In this document: one piece after another, positions 30,462-39,161 of the stretch
Layout: every line of letters starts with the position of its first letter
Position numbering within the stretch: position 1 is the first letter of the stretch
Assembly: GCA_963720645.1 (NCBI GenBank)
Contig: CAVRFX010000024.1
Coordinates: 186,001-250,000 of the forward strand
Direction of reading: 5' to 3'
Length of the DNA stretch: 64,000 bases
Source: RYN-230 sp963720645
Lineage (GTDB): Bacteria > Actinomycetota > Actinomycetes > Streptosporangiales > Streptosporangiaceae
Made by a program: the position numbers and the translations under genes
The notes under the pieces: model-generated
Databases searched by the model: none
What the model was told of the DNA's origin: nothing
What the model saw: only the letters and a program-made list of their open reading frames with translations

Positions 30462-32360
30462 ATGTCCTCGCATCGGGTCAGCAGGAGGGCGGTGCTCACC
30501 GCGCTCGGCGGCGGCGCGGCGGGGGCGGCGCTGGTCGGCGTCCTTCCCGGCCGGCTGGACGCCATCTCGGGCACCTGGACGAGCCAGTACGTCGCCGACG
30601 GGACCGCCGGGCTGACTGCCGCGTTCCCGCTGTCCGCGGTCCGCCTGCTGGACAGCCCCATGCGGGCCAACCAGACGCGGAACACGAGCTACCTGATGTT
30701 CGTGGACCCGGACCGGATGCTGCACACGTTCCGGCTGAACTACGGCCTCCCGTCGTCGGCCCGGCCGTGCGGCGGCTGGGAGCGGCCGGGCTCCCTGGTC
30801 CGCGGGCACTGCACCGGCCACCTGATGTCCGGGCTGGCCCTCACCTACGCCAACACCGGGAACCAGGCCGCCGCGGACAAGGGTGCCTACCTGGTCGACC
30901 AGCTGGCCCGGTGCCAGGCCCGGGATCGGGCGGCGGGTTTCCACGACGGTTACCTGTCGGCGTTCCCGGAGACGTTCTTCGACCGGCTGGAGGCGGGCCT
31001 GCCGGTGTGGGCGCCGTACTACATGATTCACAAGATCATGGCCGGGCTGATCGACCAGCACGAGCTGGCCGGGAACGGCCGGGCACTGGAGGTGGCGGCC
31101 CGGCTCGGCGACTGGGTCGGCTGGCGCACCGGCCGGCTCTCCTACGCGCACATGCAGCGGATCCTGGAGACCGAGCACGGCGGCATCGCCGAGTCGCTGG
31201 CCAACCTGTACCGGCTGACCTGGGACGAGAGCTACCTGCGCACGGCCGAGCGGTTCTACCACGCCCGGGTCTTCGACCCGCTGGCGCGCGGCCAGGACGA
31301 CCTGCAGGGCCTGCACGCCAACACCAACATCCCGAAGATGATCGCCTGCATCCGCATCTGGGAGGAAACCGGCGATCTGCGCTACCACGACATCGGCGCC
31401 AACTTCTGGCGGATCGTCACCGATCACCACGCCTACGTCATCGGCGGCACCAGCAACTACGAGCACTGGCACGCACCCGACGTGATCGCCGCGCAGCTGA
31501 GCAACCGGACCTGCGAGAACTGCTGCAGCTACAACATGCTGAAGCTGACCCGGCTGCTGCACTTCCACCAGCCGCACCGGGTGGACCTACTCGACTACTA
31601 CGAGCGGACGCTGTTCAACCAGATGCTCGGCGAGCAGGACCCGCGGTCCGCGCACGGCTTCAACATCTACTACACGGGCCTGTCACCGGCCGCCTTCAAG
31701 CGGCAGCCCCCGTTCATGGGCACCAACCCGGACGTCTACTCGACCAACTACCGCAATTTCTCCTGCGACGACGCGACCGGGATGGAGACCCAGGCCAAGT
31801 TCGCGGACACCATCTACTCGCGGGACAGCCGCGGGCTGTTCGTCAACCTGTTCATCCCGTCCGAGGTCCGCCACCCGGCCGGGGTGACGATCCGCCAGGC
31901 CACCAGGTTCCCCGACGAGCCCGCCACCCACCTCACGGTGGTCTCCGGGTCGGCCCGGATGGCCCTGCGGATCCGGCTGCCCGGCTGGCTGGCCGCCCGG
32001 CCGCGCGCCTGGGTGAATGGCAAGCCGCTGGCCGGCCCGCTCACGCCGGGCACCTGGCTGGTCATCGACCGGCTATGGCGGCCCGGGGACCGGGTGGACG
32101 TGGCCCTGCCCATGACGCTGGCCCTGGACCGCACGCCGGACCGGCCCGCGGTCCAGGCCGTCACTTATGGTCCCGTCGTGCTCAGCGGCGGCTACGGCGG
32201 GACCGAAGCCATGCCGATGCCCCGGCTGAGCCCTGAATCCGTCACCCGGCTGCCCGGGCAGCGGCTGCGGTTCCAGGCCGTCGCCGACGGCCGGGCCGTC
32301 GGGCTGATCCCGGTCGCCCGGATGCACCACGAGCACTACAACGTCTACTGGCTGACCTGA
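30462..32360 (+). CDS. Tat-exported glycoside hydrolase family 127 (beta-L-arabinofuranosidase type)
   Basis: A twin-arginine signal (SHRVSRRAVLTALGGGAAG) directs export. The mature protein has the GH127 (DUF1680) alpha/alpha-barrel features: HCTGHLMSGLALTYANTGNQ, YYMIHKIMAGLIDQHELAGN, LHANTNIPKMIACIRIWEET, and CENCCSYNMLKLTRLL holding the paired cysteines typical of the catalytic zinc site. It likely releases arabinofuranose from plant or cell-wall glycans. Length is 632 residues; ATG 30462 is preferred to ATG 30435 because it gives a normal Tat n-region. No sugar transporter or regulator is adjacent. Confidence 0.88.
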   Translation: MSSHRVSRRAVLTALGGGAAGAALVGVLPGRLDAISGTWTSQYVADGTAGLTAAFPLSAVRLLDSPMRANQTRNTSYLMFVDPDRMLHTFRLNYGLPSSARPCGGWERPGSLVRGHCTGHLMSGLALTYANTGNQAAADKGAYLVDQLARCQARDRAAGFHDGYLSAFPETFFDRLEAGLPVWAPYYMIHKIMAGLIDQHELAGNGRALEVAARLGDWVGWRTGRLSYAHMQRILETEHGGIAESLANLYRLTWDESYLRTAERFYHARVFDPLARGQDDLQGLHANTNIPKMIACIRIWEETGDLRYHDIGANFWRIVTDHHAYVIGGTSNYEHWHAPDVIAAQLSNRTCENCCSYNMLKLTRLLHFHQPHRVDLLDYYERTLFNQMLGEQDPRSAHGFNIYYTGLSPAAFKRQPPFMGTNPDVYSTNYRNFSCDDATGMETQAKFADTIYSRDSRGLFVNLFIPSEVRHPAGVTIRQATRFPDEPATHLTVVSGSARMALRIRLPGWLAARPRAWVNGKPLAGPLTPGTWLVIDRLWRPGDRVDVALPMTLALDRTPDRPAVQAVTYGPVVLSGGYGGTEAMPMPRLSPESVTRLPGQRLRFQAVADGRAVGLIPVARMHHEHYNVYWLT

Positions 32361-32483
32361 CGGGGGCCATGTCCGGCGGGCTGCCCGCCCCAGGCGAGCG
32401 GTCCGCCCGGTCCGCCCAGGCCGCCGGGCGGCCGAGTGGGGTTGGGTCTGCCCGCCGGTAAAGCCGGTAGGTAGAGTGACTGC

Positions 32484-32849
32484 GTGAACCGACTGGGCGA
32501 ACTCGAACGCGCCATTATGGACGTTCTCTGGGAAAGTGAGACTCAGCTCACCGTACGCCAGGTTGGCAGTAGGCTTACCGACCGGGATCTGGCTCACACC
32601 ACGGTGATGACCGTCCTGGACCGATTGGCCAAGAAGGGGTTCGCCCGGCGGGAGCGGGACGGACGGGCCTGGTTGTACCGCGCCGCAGCGAGCCGGGAAG
32701 CATACGTCACCGAACTGATGCTCTTCGCCCTCGACCAGACCGGCGACCGGTCGGCCGCGCTCGCGAGTTTCGCCCGTCGCGTGTCGGGAAGTGAGGCACG
32801 GGTGCTGCGTCGGGCCCTGGAGATAGGCGGCGATCCCGCCGGGAGCTGA
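32484..32849 (+). CDS. BlaI/MecI-family transcriptional repressor
   Basis: The 121-residue winged-helix protein has the family pattern LGELERAIMDVLWESETQLT, VRQVGSRLTDRDLAHTTVMT and VLDRLAKKGFARRERDGRAW. Members bind as dimers and are cleaved after activation of a partner M56 protease, which is the next gene. Start is GTG 32484. There is no beta-lactamase in the window, so the controlled genes are unknown. Confidence 0.92.
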   Translation: MNRLGELERAIMDVLWESETQLTVRQVGSRLTDRDLAHTTVMTVLDRLAKKGFARRERDGRAWLYRAAASREAYVTELMLFALDQTGDRSAALASFARRVSGSEARVLRRALEIGGDPAGS

Positions 32850-32855
32850 CTTTCC

Positions 32856-33810
32856 GTGCTTTCCCCCGTCCTCGTTCTGGCCACCGTCGCGGTGGGGCTG
32901 GTGCCTGCCGCCGCGGAACTGGCCACGGCACGCTGGCCGCGCCGGTCCCCGGCGGCGGCCATCATGCTATGGCAGGCCATGGGGCTGGGCTGGGGAGTGG
33001 CCGCGATCGGGACCCTGGCGGCGCTGGGCGCGGACCCGGGCGGTCCCGGGGTGGCCGGCGGCGCGCTCGCCATGCTCGATAGCGCGGTCCGCAAGATAGC
33101 CAGCGAGGTCCGGCCGCCCGGCTTGCTCGCCGCGCTGCGGCTATTCTGCCTGGGCGCCTCCGCGGCCCTGCTCGCGCTGCTCTGCTGGGTCCTGGTCGCC
33201 TCGGCCGTGGCGGTGCTCCGGGACCGCCGGCGGCACCGGGCGCTGCTCGAGCCTGCTCGCGCACGGTGACCCCAAAGTCCCCGGCGCCCTGGTCGTGGAC
33301 TATCCCGCCGCCGCCGCCTACTGCGTGCCCGGGCTGCGCTCCCGCATCGTGATCAGCGCCGGCGCGCTCGACCTGCTCGACCAGGCGGAACTGGCCGCGG
33401 TCCTGGCCCACGAGCGGGCCCACCTCCGGGAGCGCCACGACCTCGTGCTGCTCCCGTTCACCGCGCTGGCCCGGGCCTTCCCCTGGTCGGTCCTCGTGCA
33501 GCGGTCCTACGCCTCGGTGGCCCTGCTGGTCGAGATGCTCGCCGATGATCACGCGGCCCGGCACCGGCCGGCCCGCGAGCTCGTCACCGCGCTGATCCGG
33601 GTCGGGTCCGCAGGCACGCCGGGCGCGCCCGCGGGCACCCTGGCCATGGCCGACGATGACGCCACCCTGGCCGACAGCGGCGTGACCGCCCGGGTGGAGC
33701 GGCTGCTCATGCGCCCGCCGGGAATCTCGCTTCCCGCCCGGGTCCTGGTCTGCGGGGCGGCCGCCGCCCTCGTCGTGATCCCCGCCGCGCTCCTGGTGAT
33801 GCCGCTCTAA
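32856..33810 (+). CDS. M56 (BlaR1/MecR1-like) membrane metalloprotease (frameshifted)
   Basis: N-terminal membrane helices (SPVLVLATVAVGLVPAAAEL and LLAALRLFCLGASAALLALL) are followed by a zinc-protease domain with LAHERAHLRERHDLV carrying HExxH-like HERAH, then a last membrane helix. A shift near 33255 breaks the frame inside the SLLAHGDPKVPGALVVDYP region. There is no penicillin-binding sensor domain, so this is the short actinobacterial form. It starts 6 bases after the BlaI-type gene. Confidence 0.87.
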
Positions 33811-33860
33811 CGGCTCCTGACGATGCCGCTGTGACGGGCCGCCGGACGGCGGCCGGGACG

Positions 33861-34589
33861 TCAGCCGGGTGTGTGGTCGCTGACCTGGATGCGTACCCGG
33901 CGGAACCCCTTGCCCTTGTTCTCGATCTTGACGACGGCGATCCCGCCCACCTGGCGGGTTGAGGCCACGTGCGTGCCCCCGTCCGCCTGCTGGTCGAGGC
34001 CGACGATGTCGATGATCCGCACCTCCTTGACCTCGGGCGGGACCAGGTTGGTCGCGGTGCGGATGATGTCCGGGATGGCGAACGCCTGATCGCGGGGCAG
34101 GACCCGGACGTCGATCCGGCGGTCGGCGGCGAGCTCGGCGTTGCACGCAGCCTCGACGGCGTCCCGGAAGCCCGGCGGCACCTCGGTGAGGTTGAAGTCC
34201 ATGCGCGCGGTCAGCGGCTCCATGTTCCCGCCGGTGACCAGCGCGCCGAAGTCGCGGAAGACGACGCCGCCGAGCACGTGCAGGGCGGTATGGGTGCGCA
34301 TCAGCGCGGTCCGCCGGCTGTCCTCGACGGCCCCGCGGACCGCGGTCCCGGGCGGCGGCAGCGGGTCGCCGTCGGCGGGGATCAGGTACAGGTCGTCACC
34401 CTTGCGGGCACCCACGATGCGGGTCTGCACGCCGCCCCACAGCAGCACCCCATGGTCAGGAGGCTGGCCCCCGCCGCCCGGGTAGAACGCGGAGGAGTCC
34501 AGCACGATCCCGTCCGGGCCGGACGCCAGCACGGCCGCATCCCATTCCCGGAGCGTCTGGTCGTCGAGTTCCAGCCGGTGGGTGCGCAC
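33861..34589 (-). CDS. Alanyl-tRNA editing protein AlaX
   Basis: A free-standing editing domain that removes serine or glycine mischarged onto tRNA-Ala. The zinc site is seen as HTALH (His100 and His104) and as GLDQQADGGTHVAST, where AlaX proteins keep the histidine. SSAFYPGGGGQPPDHG is the typical N-terminal element. Length is 242 residues, start GTG 34589. It lies after the XRE/DUF2516 genes in the same direction. Confidence 0.9.
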   Translation of the reverse strand: MRTHRLELDDQTLREWDAAVLASGPDGIVLDSSAFYPGGGGQPPDHGVLLWGGVQTRIVGARKGDDLYLIPADGDPLPPPGTAVRGAVEDSRRTALMRTHTALHVLGGVVFRDFGALVTGGNMEPLTARMDFNLTEVPPGFRDAVEAACNAELAADRRIDVRVLPRDQAFAIPDIIRTATNLVPPEVKEVRIIDIVGLDQQADGGTHVASTRQVGGIAVVKIENKGKGFRRVRIQVSDHTPG

Positions 34590-34604
34590 AGGGAGGGCCC
34601 GGGC

Positions 34605-34931
34605 CTACCAGGGCCCGTAAGGACCCTGGCTGCTTCCGTTACTGCCCCGGAACTCCGCGACCTTGGGGCGGACGTCGGTGAGGTAGATAGCCGAGGCCAC
34701 GAAGGCAGCGATCGGCAGGATGCCCACGGCGCCGAACCCCCCGGACAGGACCCCGAGGTAGAGGCCGATCACCGAGGCCACGCCGAGGATGATCAGCCAG
34801 AGCGGCTTGTTCTGCTTGCCCGCCGCCAGGAACGCTTTCGACGGCCGGCGCAGTGCGTCCACGAAGCCCCAAACCTCGCAGACAAAGGCGGCGATCGCCA
34901 GTATCTCGAGGAACCAGTAGAGCGGGCTCAT
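34605..34931 (-). CDS. DUF2516 family membrane protein
   Basis: A small protein with three predicted membrane segments (YWFLEILAIAAFVCEVWGFV, PLWLIILGVASVIGLYLGVL, FGAVGILPIAAFVASAIYLT) and the DUF2516 pattern VDALRRPSKAFLAAGKQNKP and YLTDVRPKVAEFRG. Function unknown. ATG 34931 fits the family start; GTG 34952 is an alternative. It follows the XRE regulator and a small basic protein on the same strand. Confidence 0.82.
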   Translation of the reverse strand: MSPLYWFLEILAIAAFVCEVWGFVDALRRPSKAFLAAGKQNKPLWLIILGVASVIGLYLGVLSGGFGAVGILPIAAFVASAIYLTDVRPKVAEFRGSNGSSQGPYGPW

Positions 34932-35036
34932 CGCTCCTGCGTTCAGCAACACAGCATCAGGCTATCTGGTCCGGGCGGGAACCGGGAACAAAGCCCGTCT
35001 CCCGCCCGGCCACCGGCAGGTGCCGCATCCGGATCG

Positions 35037-35333
35037 TCAGCTCTTCTGGCTGCCCTTGCCGGGCAGGGCGGTCTTCCCGTTGAGCACCTTGGCGCCGCGG
35101 ATGGCGAGCCTGTCGTACTCCTGGACCGCCTTGGTCCGGGCGGTCGTCATGTACTCGCTGGCCAGGCCGGGCAGGGCGGCCAGCGAGCCATCGCTGCGCC
35201 AGCGGGCGATCTTCGCGGGCAGCTCGCGCAGGGCCGCGGAGGCCAGCACCCCGGCTCCGGCGGCGGCGTGCACGGGCTTGCTGCTGGCCAGCTTGCGCAC
35301 TTCGGTCCTCACGTCAATGGTGGCGCGGTTCAT
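35037..35333 (-). CDS. Small basic protein in XRE operon
   Basis: A 98-residue basic helical protein (MNRATIDVRTEVRKLASSKP, then AAGAGVLASAALRELPAKIA) of a kind often encoded next to XRE regulators in actinomycetes; function unknown. Its ATG overlaps the stop of the XRE gene (ATGA), and the Shine-Dalgarno AGGAAGG is formed by the last codons of that gene, so the two are translationally coupled. Confidence 0.75.
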   Translation of the reverse strand: MNRATIDVRTEVRKLASSKPVHAAAGAGVLASAALRELPAKIARWRSDGSLAALPGLASEYMTTARTKAVQEYDRLAIRGAKVLNGKTALPGKGSQKS

Positions 35334-35965
35334 GATCTTTTTTCCTTCCTGGTCCGCCCGTCCGGCAGACCCGTTGAGTGAGGCGGCCCAGCCGCCTCGT
35401 GCGTGCCCAACGGCTCCGCTGCCGCGAGGGGGTCATCATCTTCTTCATCGAGTCCTGCGTGGCCGGGCTCCGCCCCGGTCGCCTGCTCCCAGGCGCCTCC
35501 GGTGCCACCCTCCGCACGGGCCGCCTCAGCGGCCTCCTGCGCCGCGGTGGCCTCGGCCGCGGCCGCCTGGATCGCGGCCGCCTCCGCCGCGACGGCGGCG
35601 TCCTCGGCGTCTTCCGGCGTCTGCGCCGCGGCTTCACGGCGGAACGAGTCGTAGATCTCCAGCAGCACCTGCTTCTGCCGCTCGGTCAGCTCCGGCGCGG
35701 CCAGCACAGCGGCGCGGACCCCCGAGTCGGGCGGCCGGTCCTCCAGGATCCCGGCCTGGACGTAGAGGGCCTCCGCGGAGATCCGCAGCCCCTTGGCGAT
35801 CTGCTGCAGGATCTCGGCGCTCGGCCGGCGCACGCCGCGCTCGATCTGGCTCAGGTACGGGTTGGACACCCCCGCCTGGGAGGCCAGCTGGCGCAGCGAG
35901 ATCTTCGCCTGCTCCCGTTGCTCCCGGATGTACTCACCGATGGAACTCACTCGCATAGGACTCAC
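35330..35965 (-). CDS. XRE-family HTH regulator with acidic Ala-rich tail
   Basis: The Cro/CI-type HTH (SIGEYIREQREQAKISLRQL, ASQAGVSNPYLSQIERGVRR) occupies residues 5-65. A short conserved middle (ELTERQKQVLLEIYDSFRRE) precedes a long low-complexity acidic tail. This architecture is common upstream of DUF2516 genes in Streptomyces. The target is unknown. Start is GTG 35965 or ATG 35956. Confidence 0.85.
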   Translation of the reverse strand: MSPMRVSSIGEYIREQREQAKISLRQLASQAGVSNPYLSQIERGVRRPSAEILQQIAKGLRISAEALYVQAGILEDRPPDSGVRAAVLAAPELTERQKQVLLEIYDSFRREAAAQTPEDAEDAAVAAEAAAIQAAAAEATAAQEAAEAARAEGGTGGAWEQATGAEPGHAGLDEEDDDPLAAAEPLGTHEAAGPPHSTGLPDGRTRKEKRS

Positions 35966-35977
35966 ATATCCAGTGAA

Positions 35978-37034
35978 TCAAACGGTGCTTGCTTTTGCAA
36001 ACGCACAGCAAGCACCCGGCGGCGGGCCAGCCGGGGAGGGTGGCCGGCCAGCCGGGAGAGCTGGCTGGCAGCCGGGGAGGGTGGCGCGGACCTCGCCGAC
36101 GGGCCGGCTTCCGCCCATCACCGGGACGGCGGCGATCTCGTCCAGCGCCGAGTCAGGTATCCCCGGCGCGGTGGTCACGCCCAGCCACCGGAGCATGGCC
36201 ACGGTGAGCGGCTCACGGGCCCGGTACGAGCCGTCCTCGATCTTGAACACCCCGGCGCGGCCGTCGTCCAGCGCGAACGCCTGGACCCCCTCGGCGCCCA
36301 CCTTGAGCAGCAGGCCGGGGACCGCGGCCATCAGCGCCCGCTCCGGGCGCAGGCTGCCCGACGTCCACTCCGGATAGGCCCGCATCGCGTCGGCCACCCG
36401 CCGCTCGGGCGTGCCCGGCGGCGCGGTGACCAGGGACCGGAACGCCCGGGCCAGCCCGGCCAGGGACAGGGCTGCCACCGGGGCGCCGCATCCGTCCACG
36501 CCCACCGCCGCGGACGGCTCACCGGCCAGGTCCTCGATCGTCTGGCGCAGCGCCAGCTGGAGCGGGTGGCCGGGGTCGGTGTAGGTGCCCGTGGGCCACC
36601 CGGCCGCCACGCAGGTGGCCAGCATGGCCGCGTGCTTGCCGGAGCAGTTCATGTGCAGCCGGTCAGGCTCCCGGCCCTCGCGCAGGTATTCCTGCTGGAA
36701 CACCTCTTCGCGGGGCAGGGCGCGCGGGCACTGCAGGTCGTCCTCGGTCAGCCCGGCCCCGGCCAGGATCTCCCGCACGCCGGCGACGTGGAACTCCTCA
36801 CCGGAATGGCTGGCCGACGCGAGGGCCAGCAGCTGGCCGTCGAGATCCAGACCGCAGCGCAGCATCCCGGCGGCCTGCATCGGCTTGTTCGCCGAGCGGG
36901 GGAACATAGGCACGTCCCCCTGGCCGGCGGCAGCTGCGGCGCCCCGTCGGTTCCGGTTATCCGCAACGAAACGCGGTGCCTCGACTCGACGAACCCCGAC
37001 CGGACGACCTCAGCGAGAATTGGCGGTTCAGTGA
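35978..37034 (-). CDS. Asparaginase, AnsA/R. etli-type (frameshifted N-terminus)
   Basis: The actinobacterial Asparaginase_II family is shown by FPRSANKPMQAAGML, HMNCSGKHAAML, VGVDGCGAPVAALSLAGLAR and PVMGGSRPVGEVRA. It hydrolyses asparagine to aspartate and ammonia. The conserved start region (PPILAEVVRSGFVESRHRVS) is in another frame and joins after a shift near 36915-36930. No start codon is in frame beyond it, so a further indel near 37035 is likely and the given upper end is approximate. It overlaps the BKACE stop. Confidence 0.82.
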
Positions 37035-37881
37035 CGGCTGCTCACCCCAAGCATCTGACGGGCTTCGTCCGGCTCGAGCGGCGGCCGCTGGGCCAGCCCG
37101 GCCAGGGTGGCCGCCCGCTCGACGAGCTCAGCGTTGCGGGCCACCGGACGGCCCCGGGCGAACGAGGTGGTGTCTTCCATGCCGACCCGCAGGTGGCCGC
37201 CGGCGCCGAGCGCGCCCATCAGCACCGGCAGCGTGGCCCGGCCGATCCCAGTGGCTGACCACGTGGCGCCCGCGGGCAGCGCGGCCACGGCCGCCACCAG
37301 CGCGGCCACGGTGCCCGGCATGCCGCCCGGCACGCCCATCACGAGGTCGCAGTGCACGTGGCCGCCGTGCGGCGGTCCCAGCTCGTCCAGCAGCCGGTGC
37401 AGCGTGGCCACCTGCCCCAGGTCGAACAGCTCGAACTCGGGCACCACCCCGGCCGCCTGGGTCCGCGCGTACAGCTCGCGGATGAACGGCCAGGGGTTGG
37501 CGAACACCTCGTCGCCGAAGTTGACCGTGCCGCAGGTCAGCGAGCAGGCGTCCGGGGCTGCATCGAGCACCGCGAGCCGGTCGTCGAAGCTGTCGGTGAC
37601 CGCGCCGCCGGTGGACAGCTGGATGATCAGGTCGGTGCGCTCACGCAGGGCCCGCACGGTGTCCTTGAGCCGGCCAGGTCCAGGGTCGGCCGGGCCTGGC
37701 CGTCCCGGATGTGCACGTGGATCACGGCGGCCCCGGCGGCACGGCATTCCACCGCGGTGGTGGTCAGCTCGTCCAGGGTGACCGGCAGCGCGGGCACGGA
37801 CGCCTTGTCGGATTCCGCGCCGGTCGGCGCCACGGTGATCAGGGTCCCCGGCCGGGCGGGAGCGGGAGCATTCGAAGTCAT
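37028..37881 (-). CDS. Beta-keto acid cleavage enzyme (BKACE, DUF849; frameshifted)
   Basis: The TIM-barrel BKACE family cleaves beta-keto acids with acetyl-CoA (Kce is the founding example). TLITVAPTGAESDK, AAVIHVHIRDG (zinc histidines), IIQLSTGGAVTDSFDDRLAV, LTCGTVNFGDEVFANPWPFI and GHVHCDLVMGVPGGMPG are all present. The frame shifts near 37670-37680, just after LDLAG. ATG 37881 gives MTSNAPAPARPGTLITVAPT. It overlaps the sugar isomerase tail upstream, forming a three-gene leftward operon with the asparaginase. Substrate unknown. Confidence 0.87.
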
Positions 37882-38981
37882 GACGGGCAGCATGCATCCT
37901 CGGTCGAGGCCGCGTCCAGCGCCGTAGCCGCCGGCGCGGCCGGCGGGTGGGTGGCGGAGGGGTGGCGGGCGGGTGGATGGATGGTCAGCGGCGGGTGCTG
38001 AGCGGGTGCGCGGTCGTCCCGAACCGGGCCGCCGGCGAGGGCGTGGCCGGCGAGGGCGTGGCTGTGGGCGGGCCAGCGGGGCGGGCCAGCCGTGGGCGGG
38101 CCAGCGGGGGGCGGGCCCACCGGAGACGGGCCCACCGGGGGCGAGCCGGCCGGGCCCGCGCCCGCCGGGGCCTCCCCGGGCGAGGCCAGGTTGGACCGGG
38201 CGAACTCGAGCGCCTCAGCCAGGTCCGCCTGCCGGGCCTCCTGGGTCGGCGCACGGAAGGTCTTGACCTCCAGCACGACCAGCCCATGGTAGTCCTCGGC
38301 GGCGAGCCGGTGCAGCAGCTGCGCGCATGGTTGGGTGCCGCGGCCGGGGACCAGGTGCTCGTCGCGGTTGGCCACCCCGGTGCCGTCGGCCAGGTGAACG
38401 TGGGCGAGCCGGCTGCCCAGCTCGTCCGCCATGCCCAGCGCGTCGGAACCGGACACGGCCGTGTGCGACAGATCCAGCGTGACGTGGGGGTAGTCCATCG
38501 GGACCGGGTTCCAGGACGGGGCGTACGGCGCCACCTCCGCCCCCCGGGCCCGGAGCGGGAACATGTTCTCCACCGCGAACACCACGTCGGTCTCGTCCTG
38601 CATCTGGGCCAGGCCTGCCGCGAAGTCCCGCGCGTACTCGCGCTGCCAGCGGAACGGGGGATGCACCACGACCACCCGCGCGCCCAGCTCCTCGGCCACG
38701 TCCTTGGCCCGGACCAGCTTGCCCCACGGCTCACGGCCCCAGACCCGCTGGGTGATCAGCAGGCAGGGCGCATGGACCGCGAGCACCGGCACGCTGTGGT
38801 AGTCGGCGAGCCGCCGCAGTACCTCAACGTCCTGGCTGACCGCATCCGGGGTGACCATGACCTCGACCCCGTCGTAACCCAGCCGCGCCGCGACCTCGAA
38901 CGCATCCGGCGTCCGGTCGGGATAGACCGACGCGGTCGATAGCGCCACCAGGCGTCGCGGCGTCGTGCCCGCTTGGCTCAC
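37878..38981 (-). CDS. Sugar phosphate isomerase/epimerase-like TIM-barrel protein
   Basis: An AP-endonuclease-2-type barrel (about residues 10-280): STASVYPDRTPDAFEVAARL, LAVHAPCLLITQRVWG, VVVVHPPFRWQREYARDFAA, VVFAVENMFPLRARG, VTLDLSHTAVSG and AHVHLADGTG carry metal-binding residues. The exact reaction is unknown. The C-terminal 90 residues are Pro/Gly/His-rich and likely disordered. GTG 38981 is supported by GGAAGGAG upstream. Its end overlaps the BKACE start. Confidence 0.82.
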   Translation of the reverse strand: MSQAGTTPRRLVALSTASVYPDRTPDAFEVAARLGYDGVEVMVTPDAVSQDVEVLRRLADYHSVPVLAVHAPCLLITQRVWGREPWGKLVRAKDVAEELGARVVVVHPPFRWQREYARDFAAGLAQMQDETDVVFAVENMFPLRARGAEVAPYAPSWNPVPMDYPHVTLDLSHTAVSGSDALGMADELGSRLAHVHLADGTGVANRDEHLVPGRGTQPCAQLLHRLAAEDYHGLVVLEVKTFRAPTQEARQADLAEALEFARSNLASPGEAPAGAGPAGSPPVGPSPVGPPPAGPPTAGPPRWPAHSHALAGHALAGGPVRDDRAPAQHPPLTIHPPARHPSATHPPAAPAATALDAASTEDACCPS

Positions 38982-39161
38982 CGTGGCTCCTTCCGCACTC
39001 CAGGGCGGACCGTGTCCCGGGACCTCCGGGCACCGATCGGCCCGCGGTGGCCAGCTTATGCGGCGTGACGCGCGCCGTTGCTCACCGCCGGGGGGGCAGG
39101 AGTGTCGCCGCCAGGGAGTGTCGGCGGCCGGCTGTCGGTGCCCGCGGGTAGCGTCCCAGGC

